A DNA stretch of 64,000 bases, from the NCBI GenBank assembly GCA_020638995.1, contig JACKHM010000002.1, forward strand, positions 806,001-870,000, in the 5' to 3' direction. Of this stretch, positions 18,174 to 27,288 are shown in pieces (position 1 is the stretch's first letter; each line of letters starts with the position of its first letter). The stretch comes from Planctomycetaceae bacterium. Lineage in GTDB: Bacteria > Planctomycetota > Planctomycetia > Pirellulales > Pirellulaceae. The notes beneath the pieces are model-generated. The model saw only the letters and a program-made list of their open reading frames with translations. It did not search any database and was not told where the DNA came from. Made by a program: the position numbers and the translations under genes.

Positions 18174-19243
18174 TGCAAATAACCTCAAAGCCATTTAAGC
18201 AACTCAACGAATGCCACTTTAAGGCGTGGGCTCGGCTCCAGCACGGCGGACGGGAATATGACAGCCCCTTCTTTTCTCCAGGCTATACATCCGCCGTGGC
18301 CTCGGTTCGCGACGACATCTGGGTCGGCATCATGCAGCACGCCGACCGAATCGTGGGACTCTTTCCGTTTCAACGCGGACCGCGGGGAATAGCCGTTCCG
18401 GTCGGGGGAGACATCTCGCAGTTCCACGGAGTTCTTGTGGAGCCGAATGTCGAGTGGGATGCGGCGAACTTATTAGCAGCCTGCGATATCAAGTCATGGG
18501 CTTTCGACCACTTGCCTGTGAGTCAGACGCCGTTACTAGTCCACCACCACTGCATTGGAGAATCACCGTATATCGATTTGACTCACGGATTCGATGCATA
18601 CACGACCGAGAAGCGACAGTCGGGTAAAGCCATCGAGCAAGCACTTCGCAAGACTCGAAAACTCGAACGAGAGGTAGGTGCATTGCGGTTCGTCCTGCAC
18701 GATACCTCAGACAAAGTCTTTCAAGATTTCCTGCAATGGAAGTCCGAGCAACACCGCAGAACGAATGTTGTCGACGCGTTTCAGTTCGAGTGGCTGAGAC
18801 AATTGCTCGACAGAATACGCTTACAGCAGACAGACGACTTTAGCGGCGTAATGTCTGCGTTGTACGCAGGCAAGCACTTGGTGGCGGTACACTACGGAAT
18901 GAAGAGTAAGACCGTGGCTCATAGCTGGTACCCCGCTTATGACGTGGCGTTCGCCAGGCACTCACCAGGCATCACGCTGTTACTCAAGCTGGCAGAGGCT
19001 TTGGCAGACGAGGGAATCCAGCGGATCGACTTTGCCGCACGTCAGCAAATCTACAAAACGCGCTTCATGAACGGGGCGATACCGGTTGCAAAAGGCGTTG
19101 CCGATCGATCGCGGTTGAAAGCTTGTGTGCGTCGCAACGCAGATGTACTTCGTGAACGAATCAAGGAAACTCCCTTGGCGACGCCGATACGAGTCCCCGT
19201 GAGGATGCTGCGTCAAGTGGGCCGATGGTGGGCTGAACAATAA
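18173..19243 (+). CDS. GNAT/FemAB-like acyltransferase (CelD/BioF2-like), copy 1
   Basis: 356 aa from an ATG that overlaps the ligase stop codon by one base (TAATG); the frame is open further upstream but only as a shadow of the ligase gene. First of three paralogues here (others at 20000 and 21833). Shared landmarks: DSPFFSPGYTSAVA near the N-terminus, LFPFQR, FDHLPVSQTPLL, the SPYIDL patch, an RK.RKLERE basic stretch, WKSEQHRRTNVVDAF, and SPGITLLLKLAEALADEGIQRIDF in the CoA-binding half. This is the acetyltransferase_6/CelD family that accompanies exopolysaccharide operons. It probably acylates sugar precursors in the cytoplasm; the substrate is unknown. This copy has IDFAARQQIYKTRF where the others have IDMGRG. 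Confidence 0.8.
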   Translation: MQITSKPFKQLNECHFKAWARLQHGGREYDSPFFSPGYTSAVASVRDDIWVGIMQHADRIVGLFPFQRGPRGIAVPVGGDISQFHGVLVEPNVEWDAANLLAACDIKSWAFDHLPVSQTPLLVHHHCIGESPYIDLTHGFDAYTTEKRQSGKAIEQALRKTRKLEREVGALRFVLHDTSDKVFQDFLQWKSEQHRRTNVVDAFQFEWLRQLLDRIRLQQTDDFSGVMSALYAGKHLVAVHYGMKSKTVAHSWYPAYDVAFARHSPGITLLLKLAEALADEGIQRIDFAARQQIYKTRFMNGAIPVAKGVADRSRLKACVRRNADVLRERIKETPLATPIRVPVRMLRQVGRWWAEQ

Positions 19244-19270
19244 CGAACAACAGATCACTTGAGAACCGAA

Positions 19271-19987
19271 ATGGCGATTACGGAAACAACTATACCGACT
19301 GACATGAGGCTAAATTCACTGTTGCCTCGCGTCCTTCGCCGCATTCGTGACAAGGGCTTGCTTGAGACCATTGGCCGCATGTCGTTCCTCGCTCAAGAAA
19401 TGTATTGGGAACGTCGACTAGGCGTAGACACGGTTGGTTGCCTTCCGCGAGAGTTTGTGAGCGAGGATCCGGCTTGCGTCGGCTACGACCCCATTGGATA
19501 CCGGCAACTCGGTGAAGCCCTCCGCCACGCGAATTTGAGGCGTCCAACCGGAACATTCCTCGACTATGGGTGCGGTAAGGGACGCGTCTTGGCGCGCGCC
19601 GCGACGCTGCCGTTCGATCAGATCATCGGCGTCGAAACTTCGACGTCGCTATGTTCGGATGCGCGTTCCAATATTGAGAGGTTATCGCGTTTCGTCCGTT
19701 GCAAGAACATCTCCGTTGTGAATGGCAACGCAAAAACCTATGTCGTACCAGACGACACGAAGAATATCTTCCTCTTCAATCCTTTCATTGGTCACATTCT
19801 GGAGGGAGTGACAATACAGATACAGCGATCATTGGAACGAAATCCAAGGGAGCTGACCATTCTGTATGTTCTTCCTGTGGAGTCGAGCGATATTTTCGCT
19901 CGCAAGAACTGGATGAAGATCGCCTATCACCACTCATGGGGTGGCATCAAGCTGCATGTTCACCATTCCGTCCCATCGAAACTCTAG
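19271..19987 (+). CDS. SAM-dependent methyltransferase, copy 1 of the array
   Basis: 238 aa from the ATG at 19271 (an in-frame TTG at 19259 is possible). The SAM-binding motif is GTFLDYGCGKGRVLARAA (about residues 95-112) followed by IIGVETS and, at the end of strand 4, NIFLFNPF. It is a clear paralogue of the gene at 21107: both have a highly basic N-terminal 40 residues, GYDP(I)GY/FGYQPVPY, D(Y/F)GCG.GR and FLFNPF. It lies between two GNAT-like genes. The FNPF motif may hold the catalytic site as in N- or O-methyltransferases, but the acceptor is unknown. Confidence 0.8.
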   Translation: MAITETTIPTDMRLNSLLPRVLRRIRDKGLLETIGRMSFLAQEMYWERRLGVDTVGCLPREFVSEDPACVGYDPIGYRQLGEALRHANLRRPTGTFLDYGCGKGRVLARAATLPFDQIIGVETSTSLCSDARSNIERLSRFVRCKNISVVNGNAKTYVVPDDTKNIFLFNPFIGHILEGVTIQIQRSLERNPRELTILYVLPVESSDIFARKNWMKIAYHHSWGGIKLHVHHSVPSKL

Positions 19988-19999
19988 TTACGAAACGTG

Positions 20000-21100
20000 A
20001 TGTCCCTTCGCACCACAACAACGATCCTCAACGCAAACTCGCTCACCGCAGAGTTGCTCGATCGCTGGCAGCATCTGCAGCAGAGCAATGCTGCGTTGGA
20101 CAGTCCGTTCTTCAATTCGTCGTTTACGACGGCGGTTGCGGCAGAGCGCGGCCATGTCGAGGTCGCCGTGATCGAGCGGAATGGCGCCGTGACCGGATTC
20201 TTGCCCTATTGTCGCGAGCGTAGCAACATTGCGACTCCTGTCGCCGCATCTTTCACGGACTTTCAGGCAGTCATTTCTGCGCCCAATGCATCGTTTGACA
20301 TGCGGCGTGTGTTACAAGATGGCCGACTTTCGGCTTGGCATTTCGACCACCTCGTAGCTTCGCAAGAGTCGCTGACACCGTTCCATTGGGCTTACGCAGC
20401 TTCGCCTTATATGGATTTATCGCAAGGGTTCGATTCGCATCTCAAGCGGTGTCGACAAAGCGCTGGCAAGGAGCTTTCCGAAGTCTTTCGAAAGGGTCGC
20501 AAGCTCGAACGCGAAGTCGCACCGATCCGATTTGAAGCCGAGACGACTGACGAGCGCGTGCTAGATACGCTCATCCAATGGAAACGTCAGCAGTTGACGA
20601 GACAACAACGCGCTGACTGTTTCCGACAATCGTGGGTTCTGCCAATGCTGACTCGCATTTTGAACACCCACACCGGGACGTTTCGACCGATGCTGTCCGC
20701 GGTGTACGTTGGCGAGGAATTGGCATCGATCAACTTCGGCCTACGGAACGGCGAAGTTCTCCACGGTTGGATCACGGCCTTTAACAGCAAGTTTCGTAAA
20801 TTCTCTCCGGGGCTGATTTTGATGATAAAGCTCGCAGAGGTCGCCAGTTCGCTTGGAATTACGCGCATCGACATGGGGAGAGGCGACGAATCGTTCAAAC
20901 GCAACTTCAGTTCAGGTGTGACTTGCGTGGCAGAAGGAGCTATCGATCGACGTTTCATGGCTGGGACATTGAGGCATTCATGGGTTCGCATCAAGGAATT
21001 ATTACGCCGCACATCGCTAGGTACACCGGCTACGAACCTGCTGCGTAAGTTGCGTTACGCTGGCGAACGTGCGAGTCACTCGTTGGATACAGGAAGGTAA
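20000..21100 (+). CDS. GNAT/FemAB-like acyltransferase (CelD/BioF2-like), copy 2
   Basis: 366 aa from the ATG at 20000; a GTG at 19997 immediately before could also serve. Same family as the flanking copies: DSPFFNSSFTTAVA, FLPYCR, FDHLVASQESLTPFHW, SPYMDLSQGFDSHL, RKGRKLEREVAPIRFE, WKRQQL, and SPGLILMIKLAEVASSLGITRIDMGRGDESFKRNF. The IDMGRG block near residue 285 is the probable CoA-binding site and is shared with copy 3 but not with copy 1. The gene sits between the two paralogous methyltransferases in the alternating array. Confidence 0.8.
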   Translation: MSLRTTTTILNANSLTAELLDRWQHLQQSNAALDSPFFNSSFTTAVAAERGHVEVAVIERNGAVTGFLPYCRERSNIATPVAASFTDFQAVISAPNASFDMRRVLQDGRLSAWHFDHLVASQESLTPFHWAYAASPYMDLSQGFDSHLKRCRQSAGKELSEVFRKGRKLEREVAPIRFEAETTDERVLDTLIQWKRQQLTRQQRADCFRQSWVLPMLTRILNTHTGTFRPMLSAVYVGEELASINFGLRNGEVLHGWITAFNSKFRKFSPGLILMIKLAEVASSLGITRIDMGRGDESFKRNFSSGVTCVAEGAIDRRFMAGTLRHSWVRIKELLRRTSLGTPATNLLRKLRYAGERASHSLDTGR

Positions 21101-21106
21101 TGCGGG

Positions 21107-21814
21107 ATGACAACGGCACAATTAAAACGCGAACCGCTATTTGGTGAAATCACCAGAAAGCTGCGCAGACATCTCGCACACCACGGGCTGGGAAACACCG
21201 CTCGGCGGCTCGTGCGAGCAATCACCAGTCGTTGGCGCGAACACCGCCTTGGCATTGTCACCAGCGGTAATATCGCCGGAACCGAAATGGGATTCGACGC
21301 AGTCAGCTTTGGTTATCAGCCCGTTCCGTACGCATCGTTTGACGCTGCAATGCGACACGTGGATGTACGGCCGGGCGTCGACGTATTCGTCGACTTTGGA
21401 TGCGGGATGGGAAGAGCGGTGATACTCGCTGCAACGTATTCATTTCGTCGAGTTATTGGGGTCGAGCGTTCGGAATCGCTGAGCCGAATCGCTCGCGGCA
21501 ACATCGTTCGCGCCAAATCGAAACTGCGTTGTCGCGATGTTTTGGTCGAGACTTGTGATGCTCGCAACTACCAAGTACCGATGGACGCAACGCATTTCTT
21601 CCTATTCAACCCGTTCGATGAGCCCGTCGTTCTGAACGTCTTGGATCACATTCGCCAGTCCGTTGAAGCGCATCCGCGAAAAGTGTCAATCATATACGCT
21701 CTGCCAAAATGCCGTCACGATCCGCTGCCGAGCATTTCTTGGCTCGAACTGAAATCCGAACTTGAAACGATCGACTCCGACTGGCAACGTCTCGCCATCT
21801 ACGAAACTCGCTAA
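21107..21814 (+). CDS. SAM-dependent methyltransferase, copy 2 of the array
   Basis: 235 aa, ATG start 6 nt after the previous stop with a GCGGG upstream. SAM loop DVFVDFGCGMGRAVILAA, then VIGVERSESL, CDARNY and THFFLFNPFDEPV. It parallels the gene at 19271 throughout, so the two arose by duplication of a GNAT-methyltransferase unit. The N-terminal 50 residues are rich in Arg/His. No membrane segment. Acceptor unknown; the cluster context points to a sugar or sugar-nucleotide. Confidence 0.8.
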   Translation: MTTAQLKREPLFGEITRKLRRHLAHHGLGNTARRLVRAITSRWREHRLGIVTSGNIAGTEMGFDAVSFGYQPVPYASFDAAMRHVDVRPGVDVFVDFGCGMGRAVILAATYSFRRVIGVERSESLSRIARGNIVRAKSKLRCRDVLVETCDARNYQVPMDATHFFLFNPFDEPVVLNVLDHIRQSVEAHPRKVSIIYALPKCRHDPLPSISWLELKSELETIDSDWQRLAIYETR

Positions 21815-21832
21815 GCAAGAGACACTCCATCC

Positions 21833-22906
21833 ATGCAAGTTCGACTAACAACACCATCTGAATTGTCGCAAGAAGAAACGGCTGCTTGGTCGAGGTTCCA
21901 AGAGCAGTCTCCAGAATTTGACAGTCCCTATTTTCGCCCAGAGTTTTCTCGCGCCGTAGCAGATATCCGCGACGATGTTGAAGTAGCGATTCTGACTGAG
22001 GGAGGCTCCCCCGCGGGATTCTTTCCCTTCCAGCGTTCCAGCGCGCATCATGCTCGACCCGTTGGTGGCCGACTGTCCGACTACCAGGGCGTCATAGGTC
22101 GTCCTAACTTGGAGTTTGATGCCACTGAATTGATCCGTGCATGTGACCTGAATGTGTTGGACTTCGATCACATGCTGTCTTCTCAAACGCCGTTCACAAA
22201 GTATCACCGCTTTACGGACCGGTCACCTTACCTCGACCTGTCATCGGGGTTCGAAGTGTATCGGTCTTCGCTTCGATTGTCGGCTCGCAACTCAATGCGG
22301 CATACGCTTCGATTGAGCCGAAAGCTCTCCCGCGAGATCGCACCAATACGCTGCGAGTTCTTTTCGACCGACACGGAAGCCTTTGACAACCTTTTGAACT
22401 GGAAGTCGGAACAGTATCGTACGACCAAGATCACGGACGTGTTCGCGTTTCCTTGGACCAAGGCCCTTTTGCGTCGGATCTGGGAAGAACAGACGCCGTC
22501 GTTCCAAGGCGTATTGTCGGTGCTCTACACAGGCGACCGTGCCGTTGCCTGCCACTTTGGGATGCGGTCGGGCAAGGTATTGCATTGGTGGTTTCCAGCA
22601 TACGATCGCGAGTTTTCTCGATACGCTCCCGGTCGAGTTCTGTTGACGATGGCGGCTCAACAGTGCAACGCGTACGGAATCGAAAAGATCGACATGGGCC
22701 GCGGAGTGGCGACTTACAAATCGCTTGTGATGTCCGGCACCACGGAAGTTGCGGTTGGCAGCGTCGACCTTCGACCGGTGGCACGTTGTTTGCGTAATGG
22801 TTGGCGACAGACGCGAGCATGGATTCGCAATTCGCCGCTTTACACTCCGGCACGTATCCCAGGCCGCATAATCCACCGAATCAGCGAGTGGGTACAGTTT
22901 CAGTAA
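21833..22906 (+). CDS. GNAT/FemAB-like acyltransferase (CelD/BioF2-like), copy 3
   Basis: 357 aa, ATG start 18 nt after the methyltransferase. Carries the family landmarks DSPYFRPEFSRAVA, FFPFQRS, FDHMLSSQTPFTKYH, SPYLDLSSGFEVY, RLSRKLSREIAPIRCE, WKSEQYRTTKITDVF, HWWFPAYDREFSRYAPG and IEKIDMGRGVATYK. It is last in the GNAT-MT-GNAT-MT-GNAT array. It ends in a predicted basic amphipathic tail (RNGWRQTRAWIRN..), similar to the other two copies. Function is inferred to be acyl transfer onto a polysaccharide precursor. Confidence 0.8.
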   Translation: MQVRLTTPSELSQEETAAWSRFQEQSPEFDSPYFRPEFSRAVADIRDDVEVAILTEGGSPAGFFPFQRSSAHHARPVGGRLSDYQGVIGRPNLEFDATELIRACDLNVLDFDHMLSSQTPFTKYHRFTDRSPYLDLSSGFEVYRSSLRLSARNSMRHTLRLSRKLSREIAPIRCEFFSTDTEAFDNLLNWKSEQYRTTKITDVFAFPWTKALLRRIWEEQTPSFQGVLSVLYTGDRAVACHFGMRSGKVLHWWFPAYDREFSRYAPGRVLLTMAAQQCNAYGIEKIDMGRGVATYKSLVMSGTTEVAVGSVDLRPVARCLRNGWRQTRAWIRNSPLYTPARIPGRIIHRISEWVQFQ

Positions 22907-22967
22907 GACGACACAGCGTTGCAACTTTGCAACATCGACGACACGGGTAGGGCAGGCAGAAGCAGGG

Positions 22968-24986
22968 GTGAAACAGGCACCGATGAATATGGCTTCTCCA
23001 ATCACACAAGACACGATTCACCACTTTGCTCCGGCAGACGTTCCGCTCCGACGGACCTTTGCCGATCTGGGCATTCGTGCGGTATCGACCTTTGGAGCAG
23101 CGGCCTGTCGCATGTTGGGACCAAGAGTTGGAGGAGACTTTGGAATTCTGCTCTATCACCGCGTCACCGACGATGTAGCGGGCGTCGAGCGAGCAACGAT
23201 CAATGTTCCTCCCCGTCAATTCGAGAAACAGATTCGCGGCCTTCTGAATGCTGGATTCGTGTTTTGGCCGCTCCAGCGAGTATTGGAACACGCGGAGAGA
23301 GGCGATGCCATTCCACCGTTTGTCGTCGTCCTCACATTCGATGACGGATTCGAGTGCGTCTATCGCAACGCGTGGCCAGTCTTGCGTAGGTTAAGCGTCC
23401 CGGCAACGATCTTTCTGGCGACGGCCTATCTCGGTAGCAGTGAACCGTTTCCTTTCGATCACTGGGGATTGGCTCACCGGAAATCGATCCCGGCTTCGTC
23501 GTACCGTCCGATGACTATCGCTCAATGCCAGGAATTGGCGGCGTCAGGTTTAGTCGAATTCGGAGCCCACACGCACACCCACGAAGATTTTCGCCATCGG
23601 CCCGACGAATTCCGCGCTGACCTCGAAGTCAACATCTCCGAGCTAAAAAAACATTTCAATCAGCCTCAACTATCGTTTGCGTTTCCCTATGGAACCCCAA
23701 GGCTTGGCTTTGTTAACGAATCACTGACACGAGCGGCAAGAGCCGTCGGCGTCCGCTGCGCTTTGACGACTCACAGTTCGTCGGTTCACATCCAAGACTC
23801 ACGATATGCCTGGGGACGTTTCACCGTCTTTCGATGGGATAACGGAGCAACTTTGGCTGCAAAACTTGGCGGTTGGTACAGTTGGGCCCCGAGGCTTAAA
23901 GACCGGCTACTGGGCCGTGAGATCGTTGCCACGCCAACCCATGAGACGACATTGGAAGGCCTGGCTCCGCTGTCACCGGACAACATCGAGACGTTACCAA
24001 AACCGTTAGTGAGCGTTATCGTGCCGACCTTTAACCGAGCCACTTGGTTGGCGGAGGCGTTACTTTCGCTGGTCGGTCAGAAAACAGATGGCAAGTTTGA
24101 ATTCGAGATAGTTGTCTGCGACAACGCCTCTACCGATGGCACGGCCGACGTCGTCGCCAAACTCGCAAGGGACTCTAACGTCCCAATTCGATACTGTTAT
24201 CAGCATAAGGCAGGCGACGCACCGACGCGAAATTTCGCGATCCAACAGGCGGTAGGCGATTGGCTGGCGTTTTTTGACGACGATCAACTGGCTCCGGACA
24301 ATTGGCTGAGCGAACTCGTTAAGGCGGCGGAGGAAACGCAAGGCGCGATCGTGGGTGGTGCCGTCCAACTCGAATTGACCGACTCTGAGCGCATCAAGTT
24401 TGGCGAATCAGTACGTGAGGCGTTCCGCGAGACAAACCTCTACGCACAGCTACAACCCTATCGGCGCCAGGACCTTCCCGGAACTGGCAATGCTTTGGTT
24501 GCGAAGTCGGTGTTCAAATCAATTGGCAACTTTGATGAAACATTTTTGAACGGCGGCTCAGATTATGACTTCTTCACACGGGCCCGAGCGAGCGGATTCG
24601 CGTTATGGTATTCCCCGAAGGCAATCGTCCGACACCGAGTCGACCCGCGCCGCCTATCGCCAGAGTATCTGAGATTGGATGCGTTGTCGGGCGGCGCCGA
24701 ACACGCAGAACAAATTGATTTGAAGCAGCACGGCGTTGCAAGGGTCGTAGTGTGTGGGACAGCGCGAATTGGACAGGCGCTGTTCCTTCACGCGCCACTA
24801 CTGCTGGACGCTTGGCTGCGACATGACTCAGCGCGAGCGTTGGGACGACGCACGCGACTTTGGCGCACCGAGGGTTACCTTCGAAAGTGTATGGCGCTCG
24901 CCGCTCCGCGAATCTTTCCTCAACAGAGGTTCTTTGGCTCCATGTCCTTTCGCCATGGCAGGCCAAACTCGAAAGTTCAGCCGTGA
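22968..24986 (+). CDS. Polysaccharide deacetylase-glycosyltransferase 2 fusion
   Basis: 672 aa from GTG at 22968 (an in-frame ATG at 22983 is equally possible). Residues about 1-325 are a CE4/NodB domain: LLYHRV, TFDDGFECVY, FGAHTHTHEDF and FAFPYG. Residues about 340-580 are a GT-A family 2 glycosyltransferase: VSVIVPTFNRATWL, the DNASTDGTADVV nucleotide site, and AFFDDDQLAPDNWL with the metal-binding DDD. The NodB half is a paralogue of the protein at 10844 and the GT2 half of the protein at 26221, whose C-terminal LWRT.GY.R....AP..F block is also shared. The two halves could act in sequence on one sugar. The stop overlaps the next GTG start by 4 nt. Confidence 0.87.
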   Translation: MKQAPMNMASPITQDTIHHFAPADVPLRRTFADLGIRAVSTFGAAACRMLGPRVGGDFGILLYHRVTDDVAGVERATINVPPRQFEKQIRGLLNAGFVFWPLQRVLEHAERGDAIPPFVVVLTFDDGFECVYRNAWPVLRRLSVPATIFLATAYLGSSEPFPFDHWGLAHRKSIPASSYRPMTIAQCQELAASGLVEFGAHTHTHEDFRHRPDEFRADLEVNISELKKHFNQPQLSFAFPYGTPRLGFVNESLTRAARAVGVRCALTTHSSSVHIQDSRYAWGRFTVFRWDNGATLAAKLGGWYSWAPRLKDRLLGREIVATPTHETTLEGLAPLSPDNIETLPKPLVSVIVPTFNRATWLAEALLSLVGQKTDGKFEFEIVVCDNASTDGTADVVAKLARDSNVPIRYCYQHKAGDAPTRNFAIQQAVGDWLAFFDDDQLAPDNWLSELVKAAEETQGAIVGGAVQLELTDSERIKFGESVREAFRETNLYAQLQPYRRQDLPGTGNALVAKSVFKSIGNFDETFLNGGSDYDFFTRARASGFALWYSPKAIVRHRVDPRRLSPEYLRLDALSGGAEHAEQIDLKQHGVARVVVCGTARIGQALFLHAPLLLDAWLRHDSARALGRRTRLWRTEGYLRKCMALAAPRIFPQQRFFGSMSFRHGRPNSKVQP

Positions 24987-26221
24987 AATTACTACAAATC
25001 TACAATCAATATCGCAGCCTGTTCAACGGCGAAGAAGCTGTCGTGGAGTTGACGGCTGAACTCGTCGAAAGGCATGGTGGAACCGCGCGGCTCATGATGC
25101 GTTCAAGTCGTGATATTGGCATGTCGCTGGCCTCTCGAACTCGAGCCTTTTGGAGCGGCATCTACAGCCGCGAAGCCTATCAGAGTATTGAACAGGTACT
25201 CGTAGAGGATCGCCCAGACGTCGTACACGTTCACAATCTTTATCCACTTTTCTCGCCTTCGGTTCTCGTCGCCTGCAAGCGTGCCGCGATTCCGGTCGTG
25301 ATGAGCGTACACAACCAACAGCTGACCTGCCCGCGAGCGGATCACTTGTATCGGGGAACAATATGTGAAAAGTGTGTGGGTGGAAATGAATACCACTGCG
25401 TTTTGCGGAACTGCCGCCAAAACATCTTCGAGAGTATCGCCTACGCCACGCGCACCGCCTTCGCGAGAAGGATGCGATTGTTTCACGACAACGTCACGTT
25501 ATTCGTCGCGGTCAGTGAATTCGCGAAGTCGCGACTTGTCGCGGCTGGATTCGACGAACGCCAGATCGTCGTGCTGAGGAATATGGTCGCAGCATCCGCG
25601 GGACCTGCAGATGCCTCGCTGGGCACTTACGCAGCGTTCGCTGGACGATTGAGCCCCGAGAAAGGTCTGCACACTTTAGTCGCGGCGGCAGAGGCCTTTC
25701 CAGATTGTCCGGTACTTGTCGCAGGCAGCGGCCCGCTCCTGGAGCAACTGAAGCGGATGTCGCCACAGAACATGGACCTAAAGGGCCAGCTGATCGCGAG
25801 CCAGATCAATCAGCTGTATCGCGGCGCACGTTTTGTGGTGGTGCCGAGTATCACTTACGAGATGTGTCCACTCGTAATTCTCGAAGCATTCAGTCACGGC
25901 ATTCCAGTCATCGCCTCACGATTGGGCGCGCAACGTGAACTCGTCGCCGACAACGTAAACGGCTTACTTTTTGAACCGGGCAATCCCAAAGATCTAGAGC
26001 GACAAATGCGGCACCTTTGGAATAACCCGGAGTTGTGCCGTCGCCTCGGACAAGCGGGGTACGAGTGCGTTGTCCGTGACCACAGCGAGGACCGCTACTA
26101 CGAACGACTGATCGGGGTTTACCGCCGAGCGATTTCTATGACTGAACAGAAAACGCAAGCCACGACCGCCAAAAGCACATCGAACAGTGCGACTGATCCG
26201 ATCGCATGTGAGGGGCACTAA
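24983..26221 (+). CDS. Glycosyltransferase family 4 (GT-B)
   Basis: 412 aa from a GTG overlapping the previous TGA (GTGA); the upstream ATG at 24860 is in frame but would overlap the fusion gene by 127 bp. N-terminal acceptor domain, then Glycos_transf_1 domain with FAGRLSPEKGL, VAGSGPLLEQL and the E..PLVILEA block (YEMCPLVILEAFSHGIPVIAS) that binds the sugar-nucleotide. Between them lies a Cys-rich insertion, ICEKCVGGNEYHC followed by C in LRNC, typical of a GT4 subgroup and able to bind zinc. It shares this with the gene at 27289. Expected role: adding one sugar of the repeat unit. Ends in TAATG with the next gene. Confidence 0.88.
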   Translation: MKLLQIYNQYRSLFNGEEAVVELTAELVERHGGTARLMMRSSRDIGMSLASRTRAFWSGIYSREAYQSIEQVLVEDRPDVVHVHNLYPLFSPSVLVACKRAAIPVVMSVHNQQLTCPRADHLYRGTICEKCVGGNEYHCVLRNCRQNIFESIAYATRTAFARRMRLFHDNVTLFVAVSEFAKSRLVAAGFDERQIVVLRNMVAASAGPADASLGTYAAFAGRLSPEKGLHTLVAAAEAFPDCPVLVAGSGPLLEQLKRMSPQNMDLKGQLIASQINQLYRGARFVVVPSITYEMCPLVILEAFSHGIPVIASRLGAQRELVADNVNGLLFEPGNPKDLERQMRHLWNNPELCRRLGQAGYECVVRDHSEDRYYERLIGVYRRAISMTEQKTQATTAKSTSNSATDPIACEGH

Positions 26222-27201
26222 TGGAACCACAGTACGACGTTAGCGTGATCATTTGCACATACAACCGCGAGCATTGGATCGGCGATGCCATCCAAAGCCT
26301 GCTTGATCTTCGTACGGAAGGTAACGTCCAGTACGAAATCATCGTAGTGGACAATGCTTCGACGGATAACACTCCCGAAGTGATCGCCCAAATTGCCAAC
26401 TCGTCAGATCGTCCGGTTCGATACGTACGCGAGCCTCGGCAAGGCCCTTCGGCAGCGAGAAATCGTGGCATCGCCGAGGCGAAGGGGGAGTGGCTCGCCT
26501 TTGTTGACGACGACGAGCGAGCCGATCCAGATTGGTTACTCGAATTGCTCGCAATGACGGCCAAGAAAGGCGTGCGAGTTGTCGGCGGTGCCGTTCAACT
26601 CATTTCATCGGAGGCGAGCGCACAACCGCTTTCACCCCATCTTGAACAAGTGCTCGCCCCGGGCGGGCGACGAAAATACGAATGCCGATTTACGCCCAAA
26701 CATGCTCTCAACAGCGGCAACCAAATGCTGCACCGGAGCGTATTCGACGAGATTGGAGTTTACAAAGAGTCCTGGACAGAGGGCGGGGAAGACACCGAGT
26801 TGTTCACGCGTCTGTACTCCGCAGGCGTTGAGGCCTGGTACACGCCGAAGGCGATTGTTTTGCATCTGGTCCCACCCTATCGCATGTCGGCGGGCTACGT
26901 TCAGTGGCTTTCGTTGAGACAGGGATGGAGCTTGGCGAGGGCGGAAGTGGAAAAGCGTGGAACGATGCATGCGGTTTGCATGGCCGTTGCTCGTATCTGC
27001 CGCACGATCCTGCTGATGCCACAACTGTTAAGGGCGCGCGTATCGGGAAACGCCGATCTACTTGTGTTTCGGCGGTCCCAAATATGGCGCACACAAGGTT
27101 ATGTGCGGGGAATCCTTCGCTGCATTGCACCTGAGGCATTTGCTCAGGAGAAATTCTTATCGCAATTAGAATTCCGTGGAGAACGTCAACAGTTTGCGTG
27201 A
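26221..27201 (+). CDS. Glycosyltransferase family 2 (GT-A)
   Basis: 326 aa, ATG overlapping the previous stop by one base. GT-A fold: VSVIICTYNREHWIGDAI, VVDNASTDNTPEV, the acceptor loop GPSAARNRGIAEAKGEWLAFVDDDE with a DDD metal site, and an ED motif in WTEGGEDTELFTRL as catalytic base region. It is cytoplasmic and transfers a sugar to the lipid-linked unit. It is a paralogue of the C-terminal half of the fusion protein at 22968, to the very end (SQIWRTQGYVRG). Confidence 0.88.
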   Translation: MEPQYDVSVIICTYNREHWIGDAIQSLLDLRTEGNVQYEIIVVDNASTDNTPEVIAQIANSSDRPVRYVREPRQGPSAARNRGIAEAKGEWLAFVDDDERADPDWLLELLAMTAKKGVRVVGGAVQLISSEASAQPLSPHLEQVLAPGGRRKYECRFTPKHALNSGNQMLHRSVFDEIGVYKESWTEGGEDTELFTRLYSAGVEAWYTPKAIVLHLVPPYRMSAGYVQWLSLRQGWSLARAEVEKRGTMHAVCMAVARICRTILLMPQLLRARVSGNADLLVFRRSQIWRTQGYVRGILRCIAPEAFAQEKFLSQLEFRGERQQFA

Positions 27202-27288
27202 CTTGGTCGCCCAGCAAACGATTCCTGACCAGCAGCAACTTGACACGAATGTTCCAATTGGCAGTGATCTTCCGCGAGGAGCGGTCTG

